64,000 bases of DNA from Devosia sp. Root413D1. GTDB lineage: Bacteria > Pseudomonadota > Alphaproteobacteria > Rhizobiales > Devosiaceae. Each line of letters starts with the position of its first letter. Positions within the stretch are counted from its first letter, which is position 1. The translations under genes and the position numbers were made by a program. The stretch lies in NCBI RefSeq assembly GCF_001425235.1, contig NZ_LMEA01000007.1, forward strand, positions 135,170-199,169, in the 5' to 3' direction. Under the pieces are notes generated by a model. The model saw only the letters and a list, made by a program, of their open reading frames with translations. It was not told the origin of the DNA and ran no database searches. Positions 1-8,217 of the stretch are shown one piece after another.

Positions 1-1
1 G

Positions 2-640
2 ATGCCGTCATTCCCGGCGCTCGCGGCTTGGCTGGTGGCGCGTGGCTATGCTGTGCTGCTGCCGCAGCGGCCCGGGCACGGCATTACTGGCGGGCGCTAC
101 CTCGAGGGGCAGGGGGCTTGCGGTAATCCGGACTTCGAGCGCGCCGGACTTGCTGCCGCCAGTAGTATAGAGAGTGCGGTAGACTTCATGCAGGCGCAGA
201 AGTTCATCGAGCCCGGTGGTATTGTGATCGTCGGAAACTCGGCCGGCGGCTGGGCTGCGCTGGCGCTGGCGAGCCACAACCCAGCCGGGGTTGCTGCGGT
301 GGTAGACTTTTCCGGGGGGCGCGGCGGCCGCGAGCGCAACAAAGCGTACAACAATTGCGCGCCGGATAAGCTGGTGGCCGCAGCCGCTGCCTACGGCCGG
401 ACGGCCCGGATCCCGACGCTCTGGCTCTACGCGGAGAACGACACCTACTTCGCGCCCGAACTGTCGCGCCGCATGGTTGATGCCTTTGTCGCAGCAGGTG
501 GGGATGCGGAGTATCGCCTGCTGCCGGCCGTGCGCGGCGACGGCCATGCGCTGGCGCTTACCGCAGGCCGTGAAGCGAGCTGGAAAGCGCCCCTCAAGGC
601 CTTTCTCGACTCGCTTGTGCGTAAGCAGCCGCAGGACTGA
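2..640 (+). CDS. alpha/beta hydrolase, dienelactone-hydrolase-like (5' partial)
   Basis: The frame is open to the left edge, and the visible 212 residues start inside an alpha/beta hydrolase fold, so the N-terminus probably lies outside the window. The nucleophile elbow is GNSAGG near residue 78. An acid candidate lies in AENDTYF near residue 146 and the catalytic His in GDGHAL near residue 182, giving the expected Ser-Asp-His order. The PQRPGHG strand is typical of secreted dienelactone-hydrolase-like proteins of alphaproteobacteria. The substrate cannot be told from sequence. The gene converges on the barrel gene that follows, with a hairpin between them. Confidence 0.8.
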   Translation: MPSFPALAAWLVARGYAVLLPQRPGHGITGGRYLEGQGACGNPDFERAGLAAASSIESAVDFMQAQKFIEPGGIVIVGNSAGGWAALALASHNPAGVAAVVDFSGGRGGRERNKAYNNCAPDKLVAAAAAYGRTARIPTLWLYAENDTYFAPELSRRMVDAFVAAGGDAEYRLLPAVRGDGHALALTAGREASWKAPLKAFLDSLVRKQPQD

Positions 641-658
641 GAGACGGGCGGCAAAGAG

Positions 659-682
659 CCCCTCGGCCGGATGACCGAGGGG
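659..682. terminator. hairpin between convergent genes
   Basis: CCCCTCGG at 659-666 pairs perfectly with CCGAGGGG at 675-682 around an 8-base loop. It sits between two converging stop codons. On the minus strand it is followed by a short T-containing tract, so it can serve the barrel gene and perhaps the hydrolase gene too. Confidence 0.55.
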
Positions 683-697
683 CAGTTGGCCCACGTC

Positions 698-1507
698 TCA
701 GAATTGGAAATTGAGCCCGGCGCGAACGACGTGGAACGCCACATCGCTGTCGGCAGAAAAGTTGAAGCCGTCGCCGAAATCGGCATCGACGATCTGTTCG
801 CTGCCGAGGTCGGTGTAGAGATACTCGGTCTTGAAGGTGATGTTGTCGGTCAGCGCATACTCGATGCCGGCGCCGATGGTCCAGCCGAAGCGGTCATTGG
901 TGATCGACTCGTCTATGACCGTCTGCCCCACGATGGTGCCGTTGATCGACGAAGTCGTCTGACCCCAGGCGAGGCCGCCGGTGGCATAGACCACGAAGCG
1001 ATCGTTCACCCAGCCGATGCGGGGTCGGAGCGTGGCGAACCAGTCGAGGCGGGTGCCGAGGTCGAAGTCGGCGGATTCACCGGGCGGCAGGAACTCGCCG
1101 GTTTCGTCGGTGATGCTGAGCGAGACGCGGCCATCGATCGATGAGCCTTGAATGTCGCCCTCGATGCCGAGCAGGACGTTCTCGCTCCACTGCCAGTTGT
1201 AGCCGGCCTGCACGCCGGCGATGAAGCCGCCGGCCGTGACGTCGGCCGAGCCGGTGGCAAAGATGATCTCGCCGGGGCCGGGCGGCACAAGTGCCGGTGC
1301 CGGTTCCTCTTCAACGGGCTCGGGCCCGATGATCTGGAACGGATGCTTGAATACCCCGCCGCCATAACCTGCGTTGATACCGGCATAGAACCCATTCCAG
1401 TCGTAGAGCGGGGTGGAATAGATCGGTTCGATGATTGGGAGATCGGCCGCAACCGCGCCAGTGGCAAAAACGCAGGTCGCACCGAGAGCTAAGAATCTCG
1501 TCCGCAT
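698..1507 (-). CDS. outer-membrane beta-barrel protein (Omp25/31-like)
   Basis: This 269-residue protein has a signal peptide ending ...AVAA before ADLP. A barrel follows, with the family's WNGFYAGINAGYG strand near the N-terminus and a terminal Phe (...RAGLNFQF) that acts as the outer-membrane assembly signal. It belongs to the small surface barrels common in Brucella, Bartonella and Devosia. I chose ATG at 1507 because GGAGGG lies 6 bases upstream. A TTG at 1513 abuts that ribosome site and is unlikely. It is not the AlgE exporter of the downstream alginate-type locus, which would be about 490 residues long. Confidence 0.88.
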   Translation of the reverse strand: MRTRFLALGATCVFATGAVAADLPIIEPIYSTPLYDWNGFYAGINAGYGGGVFKHPFQIIGPEPVEEEPAPALVPPGPGEIIFATGSADVTAGGFIAGVQAGYNWQWSENVLLGIEGDIQGSSIDGRVSLSITDETGEFLPPGESADFDLGTRLDWFATLRPRIGWVNDRFVVYATGGLAWGQTTSSINGTIVGQTVIDESITNDRFGWTIGAGIEYALTDNITFKTEYLYTDLGSEQIVDADFGDGFNFSADSDVAFHVVRAGLNFQF

Positions 1508-1513
1508 AGTCAA

Positions 1514-1843
1514 CCCTCCAATAATAGAGCGAAAAGACGCCCCATGCAGCGAAGAGTTTAGGTGGACTCGTCCCTGGAGTCCTTAACAAGGCGGTAAATG
1601 CAGGGTGTTGTTGCATTTTCGACAAACAACCGACAATTGTGCGAAACAGTGCGAAGTGTCGATATGTTGTTGTCAGATCAGCGGGAATCGAGCGCCAGGG
1701 ATGGCGAATGTGCGGTTTCGAACAATGTGAACTTGCAATAACTTGCGTCCGGCAATGGGCGTTGCCAAATTATTGACGCATTTTGGGCCGTGCGGCGGCC
1801 CGCGGCGCGGCTGCGCTACGCGAAGTTATCGCGGTGCAATGAC
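1514..1843. other. intergenic region upstream of the barrel gene
   Basis: These 330 bases hold no convincing gene. A 6-bp inverted repeat, GGACTC (1564-1569) and GAGTCC (1577-1582), lies in the expected leader or operator zone of the barrel gene. The stretch from about 1600 to 1770 is noticeably richer in A and T than its surroundings. I could not assign a promoter with confidence. Confidence 0.4.
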
Positions 1844-2152
1844 TTAGCGCTCGTCGCCTGCCGTGACCGGCTTCTCCTCGAGCGCGACGGCGGAGGTCTC
1901 GACATTGTTGTCGATGCCCCAGTCCAGCGTTTCGAGTCTTAACGTCTCGAACAACACATCTGCGCTGACCTTGCGGCCATCGAGTTTGGCGAGGACGGAT
2001 GAAAAACGCGCACCCAGATCGGCGGGTGCATCAACACCAGTTGCAGAGACCACGGCCACACTTTCTGAAAGGGAGCGGCGAAGTCGGACGAGCCCCCGAC
2101 TGTTCGGGCGCGGGCCTACTGCAGAATCTTTTAAGGAACGCTTCTTGGACAA
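1844..2152 (-). CDS. hypothetical small protein (doubtful)
   Basis: This is an open frame of 102 codons starting at TTG, with an in-frame stop a few codons upstream, so no longer form exists. The N-terminus is basic and rich in Lys, Arg and Ser, and the C-terminal half is acidic. I recognise no domain and no signal peptide. There is no clear ribosome-binding site. It may be a lineage-specific gene or chance coding in a decayed stretch. Confidence 0.3.
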   Translation of the reverse strand: MSKKRSLKDSAVGPRPNSRGLVRLRRSLSESVAVVSATGVDAPADLGARFSSVLAKLDGRKVSADVLFETLRLETLDWGIDNNVETSAVALEEKPVTAGDER

Positions 2153-2256
2153 AGTACAATTTCGCTTTCATTCGGAAAGCGCGCTGTGGGCCAAGCAACA
2201 GAGCTCTAAGCGCAGTTTTCTACCGCGCTCTAACGGTACCTACCTGAACCCACGAT

Positions 2257-2293
2257 GAAAAGCGCCGCCCGCCACATATTGGGCAGGCGGCGC
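2257..2293 (-). terminator. terminator of the alginate-type operon
   Basis: GCGCCGCC at 2262-2269 pairs with GGCGGCGC at 2286-2293, and an inner GCC/GGC extends the stem. On the minus strand it is followed by TTTTCATC. It lies about 20 bases past the algL stop, where a terminator for the long minus-strand operon is expected. Confidence 0.7.
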
Positions 2294-2312
2294 CGTCATT
2301 CGGGCGGAAGGG

Positions 2313-3362
2313 TTAACTAGTTGATGCCGGCAAACGTGCAACCCAATCGCCCAGCCGGGTGAGGTTGCCGCCGAGCTTGGCATGCGCCAGCGGGCGCAGC
2401 GGCGCGACGAACGCGTCGGCCGCCGGATCTGGAGCGTGGCGGAGCAGCGGCTCCACCCAGGCCAGCATGAATGGCTCCAGCGCCTGCTTGCCGGTCTGGA
2501 ACGTCTGCTCCTTGCCGTTGATCTTCTGAACGATCGACGGATCCTCGATCGCTTTGAGGCTGAACGCGGCAATGGTGCTGAGCTTGCCGTCGCACGCGGC
2601 ATAGCCATCGTAGCCGGTTGCCTTCAGCAGGTCCGCCGTGACGATCAGCGGCGCGGTGGCATGGAGCTGGTAGTTCAGCGCCTTGTCGGCCCGGTTCATC
2701 TCCAGCGGCAGGCTGCCATCCGGCGAGGCCTGGCAGGTCACGAGCTCGAAGCTGCCCTTGGCCCAATCGAGCATCGCCGTGTCGCCATTCAGCCGCCCGA
2801 TCGCCGCAGCCGCGAGCCCGGCCCAGGCCCGCAGGTTCGCCCGCTTGGCATTCTTCGGGGCGTCATTGTCGAAGAACTGCTCCATCGCAGTGGCCACATC
2901 GGTGAGCCAGCCGACGACGCGCGTGCGCTTGGCCGGATCGAGGGGGCCGGCGGTCTCCGCCTGCAGCAGTGCTATCGCCAGCCCGGCATAGCGGGCCGGG
3001 ATGGCGAGCTTGACGTTCAGCGTCTCGAGCTCGGTGAGCGCGCCGGCCGCCGCCCATTGGTCGAGCCAGTCGAGCACACATTCGCCGCGGGCGGTGTCAC
3101 CGTCCATCAGTGCGGTGTTGGCCATCTTCATCAGCTCGCCGATGAACTTCTCCACCGGCTGCAGGGCGCGATCGACCTCGGCATTGGACACCTCATCGAT
3201 ATCCGAGCGGGTCTTGCTGTCGTCGGTGTAGCGGCTGCCGAAATTGAGCGCGACCACTGGGGCAGGGACCGCAGGGCAAGCGAACGGTTTGTCCTCCGCC
3301 CGGCCAGCCGAAGTCCCGAGCACCAGCGTCATCGCCGCGATCAGGGGGAGTGCAATCCGCAT
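2313..3362 (-). CDS. algL: AlgL-like alginate lyase family protein, active site altered
   Basis: This 349-residue exported protein has a signal peptide ending near AGRA-EDK. It aligns along its length with PL5 alginate lyase AlgL. Recognisable blocks are FGSRYTDDS, CVLDWLDQWAAAGAL, RANLRAWAGLAA and KALNYQLHATAPL. AlgL normally cleaves misfolded alginate in the periplasm. Against Pseudomonas AlgL recalled from memory, the catalytic K66, H202, R249 and Y256 correspond to R44, L177, K227 and H234, so lyase activity is doubtful. I chose ATG at 3362, directly before the signal peptide and one base after the upstream stop. It is the last gene of the operon. Confidence 0.82.
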   Translation of the reverse strand: MRIALPLIAAMTLVLGTSAGRAEDKPFACPAVPAPVVALNFGSRYTDDSKTRSDIDEVSNAEVDRALQPVEKFIGELMKMANTALMDGDTARGECVLDWLDQWAAAGALTELETLNVKLAIPARYAGLAIALLQAETAGPLDPAKRTRVVGWLTDVATAMEQFFDNDAPKNAKRANLRAWAGLAAAAIGRLNGDTAMLDWAKGSFELVTCQASPDGSLPLEMNRADKALNYQLHATAPLIVTADLLKATGYDGYAACDGKLSTIAAFSLKAIEDPSIVQKINGKEQTFQTGKQALEPFMLAWVEPLLRHAPDPAADAFVAPLRPLAHAKLGGNLTRLGDWVARLPASTS

Positions 3363-3363
3363 C

Positions 3364-6093
3364 TCAGTTCTCCACTGCCATCGACGCCAGCAACCGCTGC
3401 GCCTCGGGATTGCCGAGCCCGGCCGCATCTTTCAGCAACACGGTCGCCTCCTGGATCGAGGGTTCGATGCCGATGCCCATGGCGTAGGCCTTGGCGAGTT
3501 CGACCATCGCGATGGCGTCGCCGCCTTCTGCCGCACGCTTCAGCCACGAACTGGCATCCCTCGCCTCGGCCACTGTGGTGCCGGTCGAACGCAGGTAGAG
3601 CGCCAGCTCGCGCATTGCCACCGCGTCGCCAGAGGCGGCGGCCGCTGCATAGCGGGCCGACCAGTCGACCTCCTCCATCACCGCGGTCTGGATCGCCGGC
3701 GGCGCTTTCAGCACCTTGTCGCGGATCTTGCCGAGATCGGCGACCTGGGCGCTGTCAATCATCCGCTTGAACATCGCCACCGCTTTGGTCGGGGCATAGT
3801 CCTCGCTGTCAGGGTCGGCATAGATCTTCACCAGCCGGCTCACTGCCGTATCGTCGCCGAGCGCCACCGCCTGGTCGAACAGCTCGATGGCGGTCTTGGC
3901 CCGCTCCTCGCCGCCCATCGCCATGTACCGATCGGCAATCGCGGTGTGGCGCCAGCCATCCTCGCCGGCAAGCCGCAGGCTGACCTGCAGCCAGTGCTCG
4001 GTCTCGCTATCGTCTTCGGTGGCAACGAACGCGCCCGCCAGCTTGATGGTGTTCTCGAAGGTGCAGTCGACCACGCTGGCGGCGCGATAGAGATAGTCGT
4101 GCCGCTGCGCCTCGTCCTTGGTGTTCGAGGCCGCAAAGATCAGCGCGTCGGCGTCGCCGCGCTGCTCGATCGCCTGTTGATACTGCGCCAGGAGCTCCGC
4201 ATCCGAGAAGCCCTCGGCCTGCATGATCGGCAAGAGCCGCAGGATCGCCTCGCCCGAGCCCTGCTGGGCCGCTTCGGTCAGGTAGCCGATGGCTTCGCTC
4301 CGCTTTTCCGCGTCGTTTGGAAAGTAGTCGAGCAGCACCGAACCGAGGTCGACTGCCGCCCGCGGCAGGCCGTCGGCGCGCGCCTGCTTCAGCGCCGCGA
4401 TGGACTCCTCGATCACTTCGGGCGTCGGCGATACGGTCAGCCGCTGCCGTGCCAGCGCATCGATGGTCGCCGGCACCGGATCGATGCGCGACTGCCAGAA
4501 CGCCAGCATTTCCGGGCTGGCGCCATTCCGGTTCAGGTAGTCTACGTAGTAGGCCACCGAGTTCGGCCGGCCGTAGAGCGCATGGGTCTGGAGCTTGGCC
4601 AGCGCCAGCGGGTCGGCGTCAGGGTCGAGCGCGTCGATATCGTCGGAATCCATGAACTCGGTCGAGTTGCCCGCGGCGTCCTCGGTGCGCTGCCAGAAGC
4701 CGGCAAGGCGCATGTCGGCACCCTTCGGCGCGCGGCAAAGGTAGGCCTGCCGCAGGTCGGTCATCGGGTCGATCTTGCCGGCATTGGTCACCGCGAAGCT
4801 GAGCAACTCGGTCGCCCGTTCGAACACGCCCGGCTCGTCCCGGTGCCGCAACAGGATGAAGGCCAGTTCCTGCGCCGAGTCCGCATCCTCCAGCGCTACG
4901 CCCTTTTCGAGCAGTGCCTTGGCCTCGGCCTCGCCGGCCCAGCGGCCCTTGTCCGTCAGCACCAGCTTCGCCAGCTTGGAAAATGCCCAGCCCGGCGGCT
5001 GCGACATCTCTACGAGTTGGTTGAGCCGCGCCTGGTAAGCCTGCTTCTTGTCTGGGATCATCTGCTCGCTTTCGAGCAGGGTCGCCAGCCGGAACAGCGC
5101 GTTACGGCTCCCGATGTCCGAGGCTTCGGCATAGAGCGCCTCGGCCTTGTTCTTGTCCTCGGGCACCAGCGCGCCCGCTTCATAGAGCTTGCCCAGTTCC
5201 ACCTGTGCCGCCGCCACACCGCGGTCGGAGGCGAGGTTGAGGTACTTCAGCAGGTTGTCATTGTTCTTGACGATCAGCTCGCTCTCGAGATGCAGCTGCG
5301 CCACCTTCCAGGCCGCGCCGGCATCGCCGAGGTCGGCCGCCAGTCGCAGCCACTGCTCGGCAATGTTGTGGTCCTGCTTGACCACCAGGCCCTTGGAATA
5401 TTCGCGGGCGATGCGGCCGATACGGTCGCAGATCTCGGGGTCGAGCTTGCCCACCAGGGCGCCGAACGCCATCGTCACGGCCAGCTTGGGATCGAGCTCC
5501 CAGCCCGGCACCTGTTCGCCGCCGATATTCATCGAGGCGAGGCGGAGCAGGGCGTCGGCATTGCCGCCCATGGCGGCGCGGGTCAGGTAGCCGAGCCCCT
5601 TCTCCTTGTCCTTCTTCACCACCAGCCCGTCGAGATAGAGCGTCGACAGCAGGTTGAGCGCCTTGGGGGCGAGGCCGCCCGCATTGGCCTCGAGGCCGTC
5701 GATGACGCCGGTCTCGCGCAACTGCGGCACCTTGCCGGCCTTGAGATAGAGGTTGATCCGGTCGATCGCCGTGTCCGGCACCTTGGGCGCTGGCATCTTG
5801 CCGACGATTGCCAGCATCTTGTCGACCAGCTCGAAATTGCCGGTTGGGTTCAGGTCCCTGAGGCGCCGCGCGTCGCGCAGCACCAGCTCGGGGTCGCCTT
5901 CAGGCACCGATGCCCCGTCCCACGCCTGCCAGCGCGCCACCACGTCGGGGTCGGCCTTCTTGGCAACACAGACCTCCTGTGCCGGAATTTCCGGCGGCAG
6001 GAAGGTGACCTCGACAGGCGCCGCCACAGCGGCGGATACGAGACCTGAGCCAAGCAGCAGGGCGGTGGCGAGGCGGGGGACGAATGAGGGCAT
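3364..6093 (-). CDS. large SEL1/TPR repeat periplasmic protein, AlgK-like
   Basis: This 909-residue protein has a signal peptide cleaved around AVAA-PVEV and no lipobox Cys. Helical SEL1/TPR repeats run from about residue 110 to the C-terminus, for example KGLGYLTRAAMGGNADAL and ASSWLKRAAEGGDAIAM. AlgK of Pseudomonas is an outer-membrane TPR lipoprotein of about 475 residues that places the AlgE porin. This protein is about twice as long and unlipidated, so a scaffold role in polymer export is an inference from position and repeats. GGAGG lies 5 bases before the ATG. Its stop is one base from the algL start. A 145-base gap with palindromes separates it from algF. Confidence 0.8.
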   Translation of the reverse strand: MPSFVPRLATALLLGSGLVSAAVAAPVEVTFLPPEIPAQEVCVAKKADPDVVARWQAWDGASVPEGDPELVLRDARRLRDLNPTGNFELVDKMLAIVGKMPAPKVPDTAIDRINLYLKAGKVPQLRETGVIDGLEANAGGLAPKALNLLSTLYLDGLVVKKDKEKGLGYLTRAAMGGNADALLRLASMNIGGEQVPGWELDPKLAVTMAFGALVGKLDPEICDRIGRIAREYSKGLVVKQDHNIAEQWLRLAADLGDAGAAWKVAQLHLESELIVKNNDNLLKYLNLASDRGVAAAQVELGKLYEAGALVPEDKNKAEALYAEASDIGSRNALFRLATLLESEQMIPDKKQAYQARLNQLVEMSQPPGWAFSKLAKLVLTDKGRWAGEAEAKALLEKGVALEDADSAQELAFILLRHRDEPGVFERATELLSFAVTNAGKIDPMTDLRQAYLCRAPKGADMRLAGFWQRTEDAAGNSTEFMDSDDIDALDPDADPLALAKLQTHALYGRPNSVAYYVDYLNRNGASPEMLAFWQSRIDPVPATIDALARQRLTVSPTPEVIEESIAALKQARADGLPRAAVDLGSVLLDYFPNDAEKRSEAIGYLTEAAQQGSGEAILRLLPIMQAEGFSDAELLAQYQQAIEQRGDADALIFAASNTKDEAQRHDYLYRAASVVDCTFENTIKLAGAFVATEDDSETEHWLQVSLRLAGEDGWRHTAIADRYMAMGGEERAKTAIELFDQAVALGDDTAVSRLVKIYADPDSEDYAPTKAVAMFKRMIDSAQVADLGKIRDKVLKAPPAIQTAVMEEVDWSARYAAAAASGDAVAMRELALYLRSTGTTVAEARDASSWLKRAAEGGDAIAMVELAKAYAMGIGIEPSIQEATVLLKDAAGLGNPEAQRLLASMAVEN

Positions 6094-6238
6094 CGGAGCC
6101 TCCGGTTGGAGCGCTTACAGGAAAACGCCTGTCCTCGCGAAGGCGGGGATTGCAGACTCTTCCGGTCGAAAGCGCGACGAAATCAAAGACTTGGAGCGGT
6201 TCACCGATTCAATTGAACGGTGAACCGCTCTAGGACAG
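6094..6238. repeat. two palindromic repeat elements inside the operon
   Basis: A perfect 13-bp inverted repeat pairs GAGCGGTTCACCG (6194-6206) with CGGTGAACCGCTC (6218-6230) around an A+T-rich loop. A second shorter palindrome, TCCTCGCGAAGGCGGGGA, lies at 6132-6149. Both have the look of dispersed intergenic palindromes of Hyphomicrobiales (recalled, not searched). In the mRNA they lie between algF and the large TPR gene and may act as attenuator, processing site or 3'-end stabiliser. This is the only large gap in the alginate-type operon. Confidence 0.7.
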
Positions 6239-6880
6239 TTACTGCGCGCGGAAGAAGGCGTTCTCGACAGCGGCGGCGGTATAGGTGCCGTTCGAGCCGC
6301 TGAAGATGATCGACACGCCGCCGCGACGCTTGAGGTCGAGCGCGGCCACCGTGGCTACCGGCTTGCCTTCGGCCTGCACCTCGAAATCGAGGGTCAGCGG
6401 GGCCTTCAGCGCCACCGACTTGCCGGTGTCGCCGGCAATGGCCTCGATCGCTTTGGTCTTGGCGGCAGGCACGAACAGGTCGACGCTGGCAAGGTCGGAG
6501 AGGTTGTAGAAATAGACGGTGGCCTTGCTGGGGTCCGAGGCCGGATCGTCCTGCAGCACCAGCGGCTCGCCTTCGACACTCCAGGCGTAGGTGTAGTAGG
6601 CGCCCGGCGACGTGGTCACCGAGCCCGACACGTCGCCGGCCGAGACCGGAATGTCGCCCGGCTGTACGTTCACATAGGCCGAGAGCCCATCGGTGATGTC
6701 GTCGACCGTGGTGCCGTTCACCACCGCCACGGCGGCGCCGGGCACCAGCACGCGCACGAACGCGGAGTTCGGATCGACCGGCGCATCGTAGAGCCCGTCA
6801 TCCTGAGCCAGTGCGAAAGGCGTGGCGCTAAGCAACATCAGGGTGGTCAGGGCGATGAGTTTGGGGGTTGAGCGCAGCAT
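6239..6880 (-). CDS. algF: alginate O-acetylation protein AlgF
   Basis: This 213-residue protein has a clear signal peptide (MLRSTPK...PFALA-QDDG) and two beta-rich halves. The motif DDGLYDAPVDPNSAFVRV and the FYNLSDL block are typical of AlgF, the periplasmic partner of AlgI, AlgJ and AlgX in alginate acetylation. AlgF has no known catalytic residues; it is thought to connect the acetyl-transfer steps. The start at 6880 has GGAG 8 bases upstream and lies 11 bases after the algX stop, so the two are probably co-translated. Longer upstream extensions of the frame run through algX and are not real. Confidence 0.87.
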   Translation of the reverse strand: MLRSTPKLIALTTLMLLSATPFALAQDDGLYDAPVDPNSAFVRVLVPGAAVAVVNGTTVDDITDGLSAYVNVQPGDIPVSAGDVSGSVTTSPGAYYTYAWSVEGEPLVLQDDPASDPSKATVYFYNLSDLASVDLFVPAAKTKAIEAIAGDTGKSVALKAPLTLDFEVQAEGKPVATVAALDLKRRGGVSIIFSGSNGTYTAAAVENAFFRAQ

Positions 6881-6891
6881 GTTGGCTCTCC

Positions 6892-8217
6892 TTAGGTGTT
6901 GCAGAGGGAAATCGCCGCCTTCTCCTCGGAGAGGCGATCGAACTGGATCGAGACCTTCGACAGCTCCAGGCTGTCGAGCGACTCGAGCGGGATGAAGAAG
7001 CGGCCGGTGCCGCGGAAGCGGTCGCCGCGATGCACTTCGCGGGTGAAGGTGCGCCCGTCGGTGCTTTCGAAGTTGAGCACCACGTCTCGGCTGCCATTGT
7101 CGCCGGCGTCGGCCAGCAGCACCTGGTTCGGGGCGATCGGCGTGCCGGTCAGGTCGGCCTGGTAGAGGCCCTTGGCCTTGTCGATGACCGGGGTATTGCC
7201 GACCGGCTGGCAGTCGTCGCGCGCCGCCGCGATCAGTTCGGTCAACGAGCCGGTGCCGAACTGCGCCAGGTTGTTGTAGATCGGGTTTTCCCACACGAGG
7301 AACTTCGGCCGGTCGGCCTGGAACTCGCGCGAGGTGAGATACGAGGTGATGGCGCCGAACTGGTTGCCGCCGGTGATCGCCATATTGGCGACCGGCAGGC
7401 TGGCATACTGGGCGAGGAAGCCGGAAAAATTCGGCACCAAAGCGTCCGAGAAGCTGGTGCCGACCAGCGCGATCTCGTCATTGGTGGCGCCTTCCGTCTC
7501 GCCGCCGCTGTCGCCAAAGATGTCGAGGCTGGCATCGGCGCTGGCGACTTCCACGGTCTCGTAGGACGTGCTGATCACCGGCGGCAGGCTGAGCACGCAA
7601 TAGGCCTGCAGCGTGCGGCGCATGCCCGACACGGCAAGCTCGGCGCCCGTCGCCTTGGTCTCGTAGGTAACCGGCGTGACGTCCGCATAGGCCGGCAGCT
7701 GCTTGATCATCCCGCCGATTGTCTGCGCCGCGGTTTCGGCGCCGCGCGACGTCCAGTGGAAGTCGGAGCGGAAGAACGGCGGATCACCGCCATTGGTGGT
7801 GCGCAGCGCCGACAGCAGGTCGACCGCGATCACCCCCTTGGCGTTGAGCCGCGCCACCTGGTCCTCGTAAACGGCGACCGCCACATCTTCGTTGAAGCCA
7901 AACAGCTTGGCTTCGTCCGGCAGGAAGGTCGGCAGCGTCACGCTCTTGGTGGGGATCGGCACATAAAGCATGGTCGTGCCACGCGCCTTCAGCGCTTCGG
8001 CGAGTTTGCCCATCTGCGCCACCGTATCCTCGGTGAACGGGTGCTGCATGCGCAGGTCCGCGAAGATGCGGAAGAAGAACCCGTCACGCCCTTCGACCGA
8101 TGGCAGGGTCGGGTTGTCTTCCAGGTGTTTGCAGCCAAAGGCCGAGTTGGCGGCAAGCGCCGGACTGGCCGAAAGCGCCGCGGCGAGGGCCGCTCCGAGC
8201 AGCAGGGTCTTGTTCAT
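6892..8217 (-). CDS. algX: alginate acetyltransferase AlgX-like
   Basis: This 441-residue exported protein has a signal peptide ending PALAA. An SGNH-hydrolase-like domain covers roughly residues 40-330, and a beta-rich, carbohydrate-binding-like C-terminus follows. The catalytic elements are intact: D152 and H154 in SDFHWTSRG and S255 in VGTSFSD. AlgX transfers acetyl groups to the polymer in the periplasm and joins the export complex. The start at 8217 overlaps the upstream stop in an ATGA, with GGAGA 8 bases upstream. Intact residues here contrast with the altered lyase and epimerase of the same operon. Confidence 0.88.
   Translation of the reverse strand: MNKTLLLGAALAAALSASPALAANSAFGCKHLEDNPTLPSVEGRDGFFFRIFADLRMQHPFTEDTVAQMGKLAEALKARGTTMLYVPIPTKSVTLPTFLPDEAKLFGFNEDVAVAVYEDQVARLNAKGVIAVDLLSALRTTNGGDPPFFRSDFHWTSRGAETAAQTIGGMIKQLPAYADVTPVTYETKATGAELAVSGMRRTLQAYCVLSLPPVISTSYETVEVASADASLDIFGDSGGETEGATNDEIALVGTSFSDALVPNFSGFLAQYASLPVANMAITGGNQFGAITSYLTSREFQADRPKFLVWENPIYNNLAQFGTGSLTELIAAARDDCQPVGNTPVIDKAKGLYQADLTGTPIAPNQVLLADAGDNGSRDVVLNFESTDGRTFTREVHRGDRFRGTGRFFIPLESLDSLELSKVSIQFDRLSEEKAAISLCNT

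Noticed and set aside
698-1507. The outer-membrane barrel gene as the missing AlgE exporter
   Set aside because: It is about half the size of AlgE, belongs to the Omp25-like family by its strands, and is separated from the operon by a terminator and 800 bases.
1863-2258. A plus-strand open frame of 131 codons opposite the doubtful small gene
   Set aside because: Its Ser/Thr/Arg-rich product looks like a reverse-strand shadow, and no start signal is visible.
3244-6048. A 934-codon open frame on the plus strand opposite the large TPR gene
   Set aside because: It mirrors the codon bias of the minus-strand gene; its product is a His/Arg/Gly-rich string with no domain or signal peptide, and the minus-strand frame has clear repeats and a ribosome site.
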